DNA of 64,000 nucleotides from DATAGF01 sp963813355 (GCA_963813355.1 CAWEYS010000016.1:124001-188000), one strand, 5' to 3'. Shown: positions 42,836-52,393, counted from the stretch's first letter. Made by a program: numbers and translations. The notes: generated by a model from the sequence alone, not told the origin.

Positions 42836-43159
42836 CTAGCCCTTCAGCGTCAACATCTGGTCAACGTCCAGGGCCAGCCTCTGGCGGAAGACGGCGACGA
42901 CGAGGCCGAGGCCGATCACGACCTCGGTGGCGGCGACGACCATCACGACGAGCGCGAAGACCTGGCCGTCGGTCACGTTCCAGTAGCGGCTGAACGCGAC
43001 GAGCGACAGGTTCGCCGAGTTCAGCAGCAGCTCCACCGCCAGCAGCAGCAGCAGCGGGTTGCGGCGGATCATCACGCCCAGCAGCCCGAGCAGGAACAGG
43101 GCGCCCGACAGGCCGATGTAGAGGATGAGGGGGACGCCGTCAACGGCCTCGCCGATCAT
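42836..43159 (-). CDS. nuoK: NADH-quinone oxidoreductase subunit K
   Basis: 107-residue three-helix subunit. LYIGLSGALFLLGLLGVMI, the conserved Glu in LLLLLAVELLLNSANLSLVA and the second Glu in VVAATEVVIGLGLVVAVFR match the family. ATG 43159 overlaps the nuoJ stop (ATGA). Confidence 0.95.
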   Translation of the reverse strand: MIGEAVDGVPLILYIGLSGALFLLGLLGVMIRRNPLLLLLAVELLLNSANLSLVAFSRYWNVTDGQVFALVVMVVAATEVVIGLGLVVAVFRQRLALDVDQMLTLKG

Positions 43160-43680
43160 CGCCCCCCCTCCGACCGCACGGCCCGCTTCGCGAGGAGGAC
43201 CGCGCCGACGGCCGCGACCAGCAGCGCCAGCGAGGTGGCCTCGAGGGGGACGATGTAGCTGTCGATGAAGGAGCGCCCGATCGCCTCGGGGCTCCCGATG
43301 TCCCCGACCTCCTTGGGGTCGTCGCGGAAGCCCGGCAGGTCGGTCGTCGCGAGCACGACCACCCCCTGCGCCGCGAGCGCGAGCACGGCCAGCCACGCGA
43401 ACACGGCGTAGCGCCCGAGGCGGTCGCCGATCTCCGCCACGGGCCGCTCGCCGAGGTAGGCGATGACGAACAGGAACAGCACGACGATGGCGCCGGCGTA
43501 GACGATCACCTGGATGGCCGCCACGAAGGGGGCGAGCAGCAGCACGAACAGCACGGCCAGCGACAGCAGCGTGCCGATCAGGGCGACGGTGGCGCGGAAC
43601 GGCCCCTTGAGGGTGATGACCATGACCGCGCAGACCAGCGCGGCGGCGGCGGCGAAGCCGAAGACGATCTGCTCACCCAC
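43156..43680 (-). CDS. nuoJ: NADH-quinone oxidoreductase subunit J
   Basis: 174-residue membrane subunit with five predicted helices. LLLAPFVAAIQVIVYAGAIV followed by VLFLFVIAYL is the diagnostic NuoJ segment. GTG 43680 lies 24 bp after nuoI. Confidence 0.94.
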   Translation of the reverse strand: MGEQIVFGFAAAAALVCAVMVITLKGPFRATVALIGTLLSLAVLFVLLLAPFVAAIQVIVYAGAIVVLFLFVIAYLGERPVAEIGDRLGRYAVFAWLAVLALAAQGVVVLATTDLPGFRDDPKEVGDIGSPEAIGRSFIDSYIVPLEATSLALLVAAVGAVLLAKRAVRSEGGR

Positions 43681-43704
43681 GGATCGCCACCCTACCGACG
43701 GAGC

Positions 43705-44161
43705 TCACGGCGCCTCGGCGCGCACGGGCACCGGCTTGGGGTGGGGGGCGAGCAGCATCTCCTTGTCGTAGATGAGGTCGCCGCGGGTGCGCTCGGACAT
43801 CTCGTACTCGTTCTCGAGCGTGATGGCGTCGAACGGGCACGCGATCTCGCAGTAGCCGCAGAAGATGCAGCGCGCCATGTTGATCTCGTAGATGCGGGCG
43901 TAGCGCTCGCCCGACGAGACGCGGTGCTCGGGCGTGTTCTCCTCGGCGACCACCCGGATGCAGTCGGCGGGGCAGGCCGCCACGCACAGCGAGCAGCCCG
44001 ACGCACTTCTCCAGGCCGTTGTCGAAGCGCCACAGGCGGTGGCGGCCGCGGAAGCGCGGGTAGACCGGCGTCTTGTGCTCCGGGTAGCCGATCGTCTCCG
44101 GGCGCTTGAGCATCGTCCGGAACGTGACGGCGAAGCCCTTGAGCGAGTCCTCGATCGGCAT
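43705..44161 (-). CDS. nuoI: NADH-quinone oxidoreductase subunit I (ferredoxin-type), frameshifted
   Basis: 8Fe-8S subunit carrying clusters N6a/N6b. The first part reads to FDNGLEKCVG; then the frame is broken and the rest (AACPADCIRVVAEENT, then ARCIFCGYCEIACPFDAITL) is in the next frame. Reading the CCC run at 43997-43999 (minus-strand GGG) as two bases restores C-V-G-C-S-L-C-V-A-A-C-P, the intact first cluster, and a 151-residue protein. With one extra base in an otherwise perfect operon, a sequencing indel is likelier than a pseudogene. ATG 44161 starts it; nuoH ends 65 bp upstream. Confidence 0.88.
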
Positions 44162-44226
44162 CTATCCCCCGATGAGAGCCGGCCGCCGCTCAGAGCGGCC
44201 GAGGTCGAAGAGGGCCGTCGTCATCC

Positions 44227-45219
44227 CTAGTTGGTGAAGCCGAGCGCGACGACGACCGCCGTCACGACGAGGTTGAGGGTCGCCACGGGCAGGAGCACCT
44301 TCCAGCCGAACTTCATCAGGCGGTCGTAGCGCAGGCGCGGCAGCGTCGCGCGAAGCCAGATGAAGACGAACAGCATGCCCGCGACCTTGATGGCCAGCCA
44401 GAGCCAGCCGGGCAGCAGCGGCCCCGAGAAGCCGCCGAGGAACAGCGTCGCCCCGAAGGCCGAGATGATGATCATGTTCACGTACTCGGCCAGGAAGAAC
44501 ATCGCGAACTTCAGGCCGCCGTACTCGGTGTGGTAGCCGCCGACGAGCTCCGACTCGGCCTCGGGCAGGTCGAAGGGCGCGCGGTTGGTCTCGGCCACCG
44601 CGGCGATCGCGAAGATCACGAAGGCCACCGGCTGCAGGAGGATGTACCAGACCGTGTCGGCCTGGGCGTCCACGATGTCCACGAGCGAGAGGCTCTGGGC
44701 CAGGATCACCACGCCGACCACCGACAGGCCCATGGCGACCTCGTAGGACACGAGCTGCGCCGCGGTGCGCGCCGCCCCCAGCAGGCTGTACTTGTTGCCG
44801 CTGGCCCACCCGCCCAGGATCAGCCCGTAGAAGCCGAGGCCCGACAGGGCGAACAGGAACAGCACGCCGATGTTGAGGTCGGTGCCGACCAGCTCGACGT
44901 TGTGGCCCCAGAGGTCGATCGAGCCGCCGAACGGGATCACCGCCACCGCGGTCACCGCCGCGACCACGGAGATCATCGGGGCGAGCTGGAAGAGGAGCTT
45001 GTTGGCCCCCTGAGGGACGAAGTCCTCCTTGAAGATCAGCTTCACCACGTCGGCGAGCGGCTGCAGGTAGCCGACCGGGCCCGTGCGGTTGGGGCCGTAG
45101 CGCGCCTGGAAGCGGCCGATCAGCTTGCGCTCCCACAGCAGCGTGTAGGCGAAGGCCGTGATGAGGACGAACACCACCACCACGGCCTTGATGAGGATGA
45201 CGAGGAAGGTCTCGTCCAT
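44227..45219 (-). CDS. nuoH: NADH-quinone oxidoreductase subunit H
   Basis: 330-residue membrane subunit at the quinone-binding interface. WERKLIGRFQARYGPNRTGP, KLIFKEDFVPQGANK and AETNRAPFDLPEAESELVGG (split here by context) with HTEYGGLKFAMFFLAEYVN are all present. ATG 45219 is chosen because the first helix (FLVILIKAVVVVFVLI) starts at once. Its ribosome-binding site GGCGGGG is formed by the terminal inverted repeat of the structured element just upstream. Confidence 0.95.
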   Translation of the reverse strand: MDETFLVILIKAVVVVFVLITAFAYTLLWERKLIGRFQARYGPNRTGPVGYLQPLADVVKLIFKEDFVPQGANKLLFQLAPMISVVAAVTAVAVIPFGGSIDLWGHNVELVGTDLNIGVLFLFALSGLGFYGLILGGWASGNKYSLLGAARTAAQLVSYEVAMGLSVVGVVILAQSLSLVDIVDAQADTVWYILLQPVAFVIFAIAAVAETNRAPFDLPEAESELVGGYHTEYGGLKFAMFFLAEYVNMIIISAFGATLFLGGFSGPLLPGWLWLAIKVAGMLFVFIWLRATLPRLRYDRLMKFGWKVLLPVATLNLVVTAVVVALGFTN

Positions 45220-45220
45220 C

Positions 45221-45383
45221 AGTGCCCCGCCTCGGGAGTGGATCGATGATCCGGCCGCGAAAATCCGCGGGGCAAGGAAGCAGGGAGCTCGCATAGCTTG
45301 GGCTATGCGTGCGACCGATGACGCTGCATCCGCGATGATTTGCAGCGAGTCGGATCGCGATATGGCTTCCGAGGCGGGGCACT
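45221..45383 (-). promoter_or_regulatory. 163-bp multi-hairpin element between nuoG and nuoH
   Basis: Perfect 15-bp inverted repeats (AGTGCCCCGCCTCGG at 45221-45235, its complement at 45369-45383) bound four internal hairpins: 45240-45252 (5-bp stem), 45255-45270 (5 bp), 45290-45309 (8 bp, TTGG loop) and 45322-45347 (7 bp). On the nuo transcript the terminal stem would pair the nuoH ribosome-binding site and start region with the end of nuoG: its 5' arm begins within the frame-corrected nuoG stop codon. The stretch is less GC-rich than its surroundings and has no coding character. It may be a structured RNA for translational control or coupling, or a MITE-like insertion. Confidence 0.7.
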
Positions 45384-47683
45384 AGGCCATGGCGATCTCG
45401 ACCCGCACGGGGCCGCGGTCGGGTGGCAGGAGCCGGTCACCCCGAGCCGGGGACGCCGGCCGCGACGAATGCGACCCCCTCCGGGTGGGAGGCGTCGAGC
45501 CGCACCGGGACCGCGCACTCGCCGTGGGGCGAGCGGAGGCGGGCGCGCCCGCCGTCGGCGAGCCCGTGGCGGCGCCCCTCCTCGGGGTGCAGCACCAGCT
45601 CGGCGCCGGTGCGGACCGCCGCGAGCGCGTCCGAGCGGTACGCGCTGGCGTTGCCGAACAGCCGCACCGTGGCGACGAGCGGCAGGCCGGCGCCGGCGGC
45701 CTCGCGCGGGGCCGAGGCGCCGTTGGTCGAGGCCGGCGCCGCGGGCGCGGGCAGCGCGACGCCGAGCACGCCGAGCGCCTCGTAGTCCAGGCCGGCCAGG
45801 GCCGGGCGGGCGGCGGCCGCCGCGGCGAAGGCCCGGGCGGCGGTGCGGTAGGGCGGCGGCTGCCCGAGGCGGTGGGCGAGGGCGATCAGCAGCTCCCACC
45901 CGGGCGCGGCCCCCGCCGGGGGCTCGGCGCCGGGGCGCAGCCGCTGGGCGCGCCCGTTCATGGAGACGTAGACGCCCTCCTGCTCGTAGTGGGTCGCGGC
46001 GGGGAGCACGACGGTGGACGCCTCGGTGAGCGCGGAGGCGTGGGTGGCGATGGCCACGCGCGCGCGCACGCGGCCGAGCGCCCAGCCCCAGTCGCCGCCC
46101 CCGGGGCCGTCGAGGGGGTCGGCGTGGACGGTGAGCAGGGTGTCGATCTCGCCGCGGCCGGCGGCCTCGAGCACGCCCTCGGCGCCGATGCCGAGCGCGC
46201 GCAGGCCGGCGCCGTTGACGTCGGCGCCCAGCTCGATCTGCGCCGCGCCGCGCGCGGAGGCGAGCTCCGCGAGGGCGGCGGCGGCGTCGGGCTCGGCGGC
46301 GAGGTCGACCTCGTCCCAGAGGAAGATCGCGCCCTCGGTCTCCGGGAGGCCGAACTCCATCAGGGCGGCGGCGAGGCGGCCCGGCTCGGAGCGCACGGCG
46401 TCGCCGGGCCCCGCGAGCCGCTCGAGGTCGTGCGGCCGCGGCCCCACCGTGATCACGCGCGCCCCCAGGCGGCGCGCCTTGCGGACGCGCAGCTCGACGA
46501 TCGCCTGCTGGTTGGCCGGGTCGCCGCCGACGACCACCACGAGGCCGGCGCGGTCGATCTCGCCGAGCTGGGCCGACGGCAGCGCGCGGAGCGCCTCCAG
46601 CCCGGCTCCGGGCACGCCGAGCCGCTGCACGACCGCGCCGGGCAGGGCCGCGCGGGCGAGCTCCTGGGCCAGGAAGCCCTCCTCGACCGTCGCGGTCGGC
46701 CCGACGAGGATCCCGACCGGGCCGGCGCGCCCCAGCACCAGCGCCGCCGCGTCAACGGCGTCGTCGAGGCTCACCTGCCGGACGCGGCCCTCGTCCTGGA
46801 TGACCGGGGAGGTGAGGCGGTCGGGGGAGTGGTTGACGGCGTACGCGAAGCGCGAGAGGTCCGAGAGCCAGCCCTCCTCCACCTCGTAGTTCGGGTCCGG
46901 CCGGCCCGTGACCCGCGCGACCTGGCCCTCGCGCGTGGTCAGCTCCACGTTGGTGCCGGTGGCGTCGTGGCCGCAGACCGAGGGGGCGTTGGAGATGTCC
47001 CAGGGCCGCGCGACGAAGCGGTACGGGATGCTCGTCAGCGCGCCGACGGGGCAGAGGTCGATCACGTTCCCGGTGAAGCGGCCCTCGTAGTCGTCGCCCG
47101 TGAAGGTGCCGATCTCGCTGCCGGCGCCGCGGTCCTCCATGATCAGCGCGCCGTCCTCGGCGACCTCGTTGCTGAAGCGGACGCAGCGGAAGCACGAGAT
47201 GCACCGCTCGCGGTCGAGCGCGATGAGCGGCGAGAGGTCGAGGGGCTTCGGGAAGTGGCGCTTGGTCTCGACGAAGCGCGAGACCGGCGGCCCGAACGTG
47301 AAGGTGCGGTCCTGCAGCGGGCACTCGCCGCCCTTGTCGCAGACCGGGCAGTCGAGCGGGTGGTTCTCCAGCAGGAACTCCAGGACGCCGTCCTGCCCGT
47401 CGCGGGCGGCGTCGGAGGTCGTGCTCACCACCATGTCGGCCTGGACGGGCGTGCTGCAGGCGGTCTGGAGGCCGCGCATGCCCTCCACCTCGACCAGGCA
47501 CATGCGGCACGCGCCGATGGCCGCCCCCAGGCGCGGCTCGTAGCAGAAGACCGGCACCTCCACGCCGTGGGCGTAGGCGGCGTCCACCAGCATGGTCCCG
47601 GCGGGCGCGGTCACGCGCCGCCCGTTGAGCTCGAACGCCACCTGGTCCGGCGCGGCCAGGTCGACCGGGGCGTAGTCACCCAC
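45382..47683 (-). CDS. nuoG: NADH-quinone oxidoreductase subunit G, 3' end frameshifted
   Basis: About 766 residues. Cluster-binding motifs: an N-terminal 2Fe-2S ferredoxin domain (CYEPRLGAAIGACRMC with a later Cys in QTACSTP), the His/Cys site HPLDCPVCDKGGEC, and two 4Fe-4S motifs (CISCFRCVRFSNE, VIDLCPVGALT), then a molybdopterin-oxidoreductase-like domain. As read, the frame stops at 45437 after VAAGVPGSG. Reading the CCCC run at 45440-45443 as CCC extends it to GDRLLPPDRGPVRVEIAMA, a typical NuoG tail, with TAG at 45382-45384. GTG 47683 overlaps the nuoF end. Confidence 0.93.
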
Positions 47684-48980
47684 CGACCGCCACCTCCATC
47701 ATCGGGTCCGGGCGCGGGTCGCCGCCGTTCTCGATCGCCCTCACGAAGTCGTCGCGGAAGCGCCGCACCGCGCTCAGGACCGGGAGGATCCCCGTGTCGG
47801 CCAGGGCGCAGAGGACGCGGCCGTTGATGCGCGCGCCGAGCGACTCGATCAGCTCCAGGTCCTCCATGCGGCCCTCGCCGTCGACGATCCGCTGGAGGAT
47901 CCGCTCCAGCCAGAGCATGCCCTCGCGGCACGGCGTGCACTTGCCGCACGACTCGTGGCGGTAGAAGCGGGCCAGGCGCAGGCTCGAGCGCACGATCGAG
48001 CCCGAGTCGTCCATCACGATGCACCCGGCGCAGCCCAGCGACGTGCCGGCGGCCGCCAGCGACTCGTAGTCGAGGGGCGTGTCGAGGGCCTCCGCGCCGA
48101 CCACGTTCACGCTGGAGCCGCCCACCCAGGCGGCGGCGAAGTCGCGGCCGGGCCGGAAGCCGCCGGCGATGTCGTAGACCAGCTCGCGCAGGGTCGTGTC
48201 GCCCATGACGATCTCGTAGTTGCCGGGGCGCACGACGTGGCCCGAGATCGAGAAGACCTTGGTGCCGGTGCTCTTCTCGGTGCCGACGTCCGCGTACCAG
48301 TCGGCCCCGCGCTCGACGATGGGCGGCAGGGCGGCGAGGGTCTCGACGTTGTTGATCAGGGTGGGCGAGGCGTAGAGGCCGGCCACCGCCGGGAACGGCG
48401 GCTTCAGCCGCGGCTGGCCGCGCTTGCCCTCCAGGCTCTCCAGGAGGGCCGTCTCCTCGCCGCAGATGTAGGCGCCCGCGCCGCGGTAGAGCGTGATGTC
48501 GAAGTCGAACGACGAGCCCATGAGGCCCGTGCCGAGCATGCCCGCCGCGCGCGCCTGGGCGATCGCCGACTCGAGGATGCGCGCCTGGTGCTCGTACTCG
48601 CCGCGCACGTAGATGTAGCCGCGCGCGGCGCCGATCGCGTAGCCGGCGATGGTGACGCCCTCCAGGAGCTGGAAGGGGTTGTCCTCCATGATCTCGCGGT
48701 CCTTGAAGGTGCCGGGCTCGCTCTCGTCGGCGTTGCAGACCACGTAGGCCGGCAGCGCGGAGTCCTTGGGGATGAAGCTCGCCTTGCGCCCCATCGGGAA
48801 GCCCGCGCCCCCGCGGCCGCGCAGGCCCGAGCGCACGAACTGGTAGACGGCCTCGTCGCGGTCGAGCTCGTGGAGGGCCTTCCGCAGGGCCTCGTAGCCG
48901 CCGGCGCGGCGGTAGTCGCCCAGCTCCGTGAGGGGCCGTCCCGCCTCGCGGTGGCGGTAGATGACGTAGCTCTCGGGCAC
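47676..48980 (-). CDS. nuoF: NADH-quinone oxidoreductase subunit F
   Basis: 434-residue NADH- and FMN-binding subunit. RSGLRGRGGAGFPMGRK binds FMN/NADH, with NADESEPGTFKDREI and RGAGAYICGEETALLESLEG following; ESCGKCTPCREG plus a later Cys (VLCALADT) binds the N3 4Fe-4S cluster. GTG 48980 has GGAGG 6 nt upstream, within 3 bp of the nuoE stop. Confidence 0.96.
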   Translation of the reverse strand: MPESYVIYRHREAGRPLTELGDYRRAGGYEALRKALHELDRDEAVYQFVRSGLRGRGGAGFPMGRKASFIPKDSALPAYVVCNADESEPGTFKDREIMEDNPFQLLEGVTIAGYAIGAARGYIYVRGEYEHQARILESAIAQARAAGMLGTGLMGSSFDFDITLYRGAGAYICGEETALLESLEGKRGQPRLKPPFPAVAGLYASPTLINNVETLAALPPIVERGADWYADVGTEKSTGTKVFSISGHVVRPGNYEIVMGDTTLRELVYDIAGGFRPGRDFAAAWVGGSSVNVVGAEALDTPLDYESLAAAGTSLGCAGCIVMDDSGSIVRSSLRLARFYRHESCGKCTPCREGMLWLERILQRIVDGEGRMEDLELIESLGARINGRVLCALADTGILPVLSAVRRFRDDFVRAIENGGDPRPDPMMEVAVGG

Positions 48981-48982
48981 CC

Positions 48983-49483
48983 CTACCTCCAGAGGCGCTC
49001 GGGCCGGGGGGTCTCGCGCAGCTCGTCCAGCAGGCGGTCGGCGTCGTCCAGGGTCAGGGGCCCCCGGGTCTCCTCGGCGTCGACCTGCACGCACGGCGCC
49101 CGGTCGCAGTAGCCCAGGCACTGGGCCTCCTGCACCGTGACCGCGCCGTCCTCGCTGGTGCCGCCGCCGTGCGGGAGCCCCTCGCGCTCGCAGATGTGCT
49201 CGAGCAGCTCGTCCGAGCCGCGCAGCATGCACGAGAGGGTCACGCACACCGAGACCACCCGCGTGCCGACGGGGCGCAGGTAGAGGCGGTCGTAGAACGA
49301 GGCGATGCTCTCGACGTAGGCCGGCGTGAGGTGGACGGCCTCGGCCACCGCGGCGAGGTCCTCCTGGGTGAGGTGGCCCTTCTCGGTCTGGGCGAACTTG
49401 AGCGCGGGCAGCACCAGCGAGCGCTCCTCGGCGAACTCGGGCCGCATCGGGTCGATGTGGGCGCGGATCTCGTCGGTGGTCAT
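48983..49483 (-). CDS. nuoE: NADH-quinone oxidoreductase subunit E
   Basis: 166-residue thioredoxin-fold 2Fe-2S subunit. Cluster ligands are the CVTLSC pair and CLGYC pair, spaced as in the family. ATG 49483 is chosen because it follows GAGGAGG and the conserved helix (LPALKFAQTEKGHLTQED) begins soon after; an in-frame ATG at 49543, overlapping the nuoD stop, would add a 20-residue basic extension and remains possible. Confidence 0.93.
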   Translation of the reverse strand: MTTDEIRAHIDPMRPEFAEERSLVLPALKFAQTEKGHLTQEDLAAVAEAVHLTPAYVESIASFYDRLYLRPVGTRVVSVCVTLSCMLRGSDELLEHICEREGLPHGGGTSEDGAVTVQEAQCLGYCDRAPCVQVDAEETRGPLTLDDADRLLDELRETPRPERLWR

Positions 49484-49532
49484 CAGCCTCCTCGCCCTCG
49501 GCCGCTCTCGCGGCGGCCGGTGCTCGTCGGCG

Positions 49533-50879
49533 TCATCGGTCAACGCCGCCCATGACGTTGTCGAGCGAGCCGATCATCGTGATCAGGTCGGCCAGGTAGG
49601 CCCCGCGCGCCATCGGCCGCAGCGCCTGCAGGTTGACGAAGCTGGGGTCGCGCACGTGCACGCGGCGCGGCTTGGGCGAGCCGTCGGCGACGACGTAGCA
49701 GCCGAGCTCGCCGCGCGGGCTCTCCACCGCGGCGTAGGCCTCGCCCTCGGGCACGTGGAAGCCCTCGGTCACCAGCTTGAAGTGGTGGATGAGCGACTCC
49801 ATCGAGGTCGCGAGCTCGGCGCGCGGCGGCAGCACCACCTTGCGGTCGTCGGCGATGTGCCGGCCCTCGGGCATCCCGTCGAGCGCCTGGCCGATGATCC
49901 GCACGGACTCGCGCATCTCCTTGACGCGCATCGCGTAGCGGTCGTAGGCGTCCCCGTTGGCCCCGAGCGGCACCTGGAAGTCGAAGTGCTCGTAGCCCGA
50001 GTACGGCGTCGTCTTGCGCAGGTCGAGGTCCACGCCGGCCGCGCGCAGCGCCGGGCCGGTCACGCCGAGGTTGATCAGCTGGTCGGCCGGGAGCACGCCG
50101 ATGCCCTTGGTGCGGTCGAGCCAGATGGGATTGCTCGACAGCAGGCCCTCGTACTCGTCGATGCGGCCCGGCATCTCGTCGAGGAAGGCGCGCAGGCGCT
50201 GCTCGAACCCGGGGGGCATGTCGTCGGCGCAGCCGCCCACCTGGAAGTACCGCGTGTTCATGCGGTCGCCGGCGATCATCTCGCACAGGTCGAGGGCCTT
50301 CTCGCGCTCGCGGTAGGTGTAGAAGAGCAGCGTGATGGCGCCGAGCTCCAGGCCGCTGGTGCCGAGCCAGACCAGGTGGCTCGTGATGCGGTTGAGCTCG
50401 GACATGACCACGCGCAGGTACTGGGCGCGGTCGGGGACCTCGAGCTCCAGCAGGCGCTCCACCGCCATCGTGTAGGCGTGGATGTTGAAGAACGAGGCCA
50501 GGTAGTCCATCCGCGTGACGAGCGTGATCCCCTGCCAGTAGGTCTTGTTCTCGCACTGCTTCTCGATGCCGGTGTGCAGGTAGCCGATCACCGGGTGCAG
50601 GTCGCGGATGACCTCGCCGTCGAGCTCGGTGATCAGGCGCAGCACGCCGTGGGTCGAGGGGTGCTGGGGGCCGAGGTTGATGACCATGGGGCTCCGCGAG
50701 CCGGGCTCGGTCTCGGACGCGGCCTCCACGGTCGAGAGCGCCTCGGCGGGGGTGAGGGCCTCGGCGCCGGCGATCGCCCGCTCGGTCTCGGTGAGCTCGC
50801 GATGCTCGCGGCGCGCCGCCTCGAGCGCCTCGCGCGCCTCGTCGGCGATCGGGAGGCCGAGGCCGGGCTCGGTGCTCAT
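49533..50879 (-). CDS. nuoD: NADH-quinone oxidoreductase subunit D
   Basis: 448-residue 49-kDa-type subunit lining the quinone cavity. INLGPQHPSTHGVLRL holds the conserved quinone-site His, followed by GYLHTGIEKQCENKTYWQ, DYLASFFN and a C-terminal LADLITMIGSLDNVMGGVDR. About 60 N-terminal residues, acidic and Ala/Glu-rich, precede the core and are longer than usual. ATG 50879 is 7 bp after nuoC. Confidence 0.95.
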   Translation of the reverse strand: MSTEPGLGLPIADEAREALEAARREHRELTETERAIAGAEALTPAEALSTVEAASETEPGSRSPMVINLGPQHPSTHGVLRLITELDGEVIRDLHPVIGYLHTGIEKQCENKTYWQGITLVTRMDYLASFFNIHAYTMAVERLLELEVPDRAQYLRVVMSELNRITSHLVWLGTSGLELGAITLLFYTYREREKALDLCEMIAGDRMNTRYFQVGGCADDMPPGFEQRLRAFLDEMPGRIDEYEGLLSSNPIWLDRTKGIGVLPADQLINLGVTGPALRAAGVDLDLRKTTPYSGYEHFDFQVPLGANGDAYDRYAMRVKEMRESVRIIGQALDGMPEGRHIADDRKVVLPPRAELATSMESLIHHFKLVTEGFHVPEGEAYAAVESPRGELGCYVVADGSPKPRRVHVRDPSFVNLQALRPMARGAYLADLITMIGSLDNVMGGVDR

Positions 50880-50885
50880 CGGCCC

Positions 50886-51356
50886 CTAGACGGCATCGCT
50901 GAACTCCACCTCCTCGCCGCCCAGCGGGTAGTCGCGGCGCAGCGGGTGCCCCTCCCAGTCGAGGGGCATGAGGATCCGCGCGAGGTCGGGGTGCCCCCGG
51001 AACCGCACGCCGAACATGTCGTAGACCTCGCGCTCGTGCCAGTTGGCCGTCGCCCAGACGCTCGTGACGGAGTCGACCTCCGGCTCCTCGCCCGCCCAGA
51101 CGCGCAGGCGCAGGCGCGAGCCGCTGTCGAGCGAGAAGAGGTGGTAGGCCAGCCGGAAGCGCCCCGGCCGCTCGGGCCAGTCGGAGCAGGTCAGGTCCGA
51201 CAGGAGCGCGAACGAGAGCGGCCGCTCCGCGACGAACCGGGCGACCTCGAGCAGGCGGGCGGGGGCGATCTGGAGCGTGAGGTCCCCGGCCTGGGTCACG
51301 GCGTCCTCGACGGCGCCGGGGACCCCGGCGTCGATCGTGGCGCGGACCTCGCTCAC
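50886..51356 (-). CDS. nuoC: NADH-quinone oxidoreductase subunit C
   Basis: 156-residue 30-kDa-type subunit of the peripheral arm. WHEREVYDMFGVRFRGHPDLARILMP (quoted in parts: EREVYDMFGV, HPDLARILMP) and GHPLRRDYPLGGEEV are the family signature. GTG 51356 overlaps the nuoB stop (GTGA). Confidence 0.93.
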   Translation of the reverse strand: MSEVRATIDAGVPGAVEDAVTQAGDLTLQIAPARLLEVARFVAERPLSFALLSDLTCSDWPERPGRFRLAYHLFSLDSGSRLRLRVWAGEEPEVDSVTSVWATANWHEREVYDMFGVRFRGHPDLARILMPLDWEGHPLRRDYPLGGEEVEFSDAV

Positions 51357-51937
51357 GCCGCGGCGCCCTCGCGGCGGAGGTCGGCCGCGGTGGGCAGGCC
51401 CTTCGCGCCGATCTGCTTCTGGAGGACGAGGATGCCCTCGAGCAGGCCCTCCGGCCGCGGCGGGCACCCGGGCACGTAGACGTCGACCGGCACGACCTTG
51501 TCGACGCCCTGCACCAGGGCGTAGTTGTTGAACACGCCGCCCGTCGACGCGCACGCGCCCATCGAGATCACCCACTTGGGCTCGAGCATCTGGTCGTAGA
51601 TCCGCCGCAGCACGGGCGCCATCCTCTGGGCCACCCGGCCCGAGACGATCATCAGGTCGGCCTGGCGCGGCGAGGCGCGGAAGACCTCGGCCCCGAAGCG
51701 CGCGATGTCGTAGCGCGGGGTCACGGTGTGCATCATCTCGATCGCGCAGCAGGCGAGCCCGAAGGTGGCCGGCCAGATGGAGCTCGAGCGCGCCCAGGCG
51801 ATCGCCTTCTCGACGGTCGTCGTGAGGAGGCTCCGCGCGAACTCGGCCTCCTCGGCGTCGCGCAGGTCGCGGTCGATCTCCTCGGCGGTGCGCGGGGCGC
51901 GCTCGATCGGGCTCCCCGGCGGCGGGATCAGCGCCAT
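51353..51937 (-). CDS. nuoB: NADH-quinone oxidoreductase subunit B
   Basis: 194-residue PSST subunit binding the last cluster N2. Ligands are the tandem cysteines in FGLACCAIEMM, Cys in GACASTGGVFNN and Cys in VPGCPPRPEGLLEG. VSGRVAQRMAPVLRRIYDQM is typical. ATG 51937 lies within the last codons of nuoA. Confidence 0.96.
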   Translation of the reverse strand: MALIPPPGSPIERAPRTAEEIDRDLRDAEEAEFARSLLTTTVEKAIAWARSSSIWPATFGLACCAIEMMHTVTPRYDIARFGAEVFRASPRQADLMIVSGRVAQRMAPVLRRIYDQMLEPKWVISMGACASTGGVFNNYALVQGVDKVVPVDVYVPGCPPRPEGLLEGILVLQKQIGAKGLPTAADLRREGAAA

Positions 51938-52284
51938 TCGAGCGCCCCCTTCTTCCAGATGTAGACCAGGGCCTCCACCACGGTGAAGACGAAGACGACG
52001 AGCACGACCAGCGCCAGCACGCCGTCGTCGCGGAGCACCACGGCGAGCGGGTACAGGAAGGCGAGCTCGATGTCGAAGACGATGAACAGCATCGCCGTGA
52101 GGTAGAAGTCGATCGAGAAGCGCTGCCTCACGGGCGCCCCGGGAAGGATGCCGCTCTCGTAGGGCAGCACCTTGGCCGGGTTGGGCTTGGAGCGGACGAC
52201 CTTGCTGAGGAGGAAGATCGCTCCGGCGACGGCGAGACCGGCCGCGAAGTAGATCAGGATCGGCAGGTAGTCGGAGAGCTCCAC
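51928..52284 (-). CDS. nuoA: NADH-quinone oxidoreductase subunit A
   Basis: 118-residue three-helix membrane subunit. KPNPAKVLPYESGILPGAP and RFSIDFYLTAMLFIVFDIEL (quoted in part) are diagnostic for NuoA. GTG 52284 is chosen over an in-frame TTG at 52305 because the latter overlaps the TAGCGT promoter box. It is the first gene of the 14-gene operon. Confidence 0.93.
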   Translation of the reverse strand: MELSDYLPILIYFAAGLAVAGAIFLLSKVVRSKPNPAKVLPYESGILPGAPVRQRFSIDFYLTAMLFIVFDIELAFLYPLAVVLRDDGVLALVVLVVFVFTVVEALVYIWKKGALEWR

Positions 52285-52295
52285 AGGCCTGACGG

Positions 52296-52301
52296 ACGCT
52301 A
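52296..52301 (-). promoter_or_regulatory. -10 box TAGCGT for the nuo operon
   Basis: TAGCGT on the minus strand ends 11 nt before GTG 52284, so the main nuo transcript would have almost no leader. Confidence 0.45.
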
Positions 52302-52393
52302 GCAACGCCCCATACGGGGCGCATCAATGTGACGATCGCCACGCCGTGGCCGGAACGGCCGCCGCGACGGGCGGCCGGCCGGCCTCGAAAAGG

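Noticed and set aside
45303..45899. Frames reading through the nuoG-nuoH spacer
   Set aside because: They are out of frame with nuoG and cross the multi-hairpin element; no start signal or protein similarity supports them.
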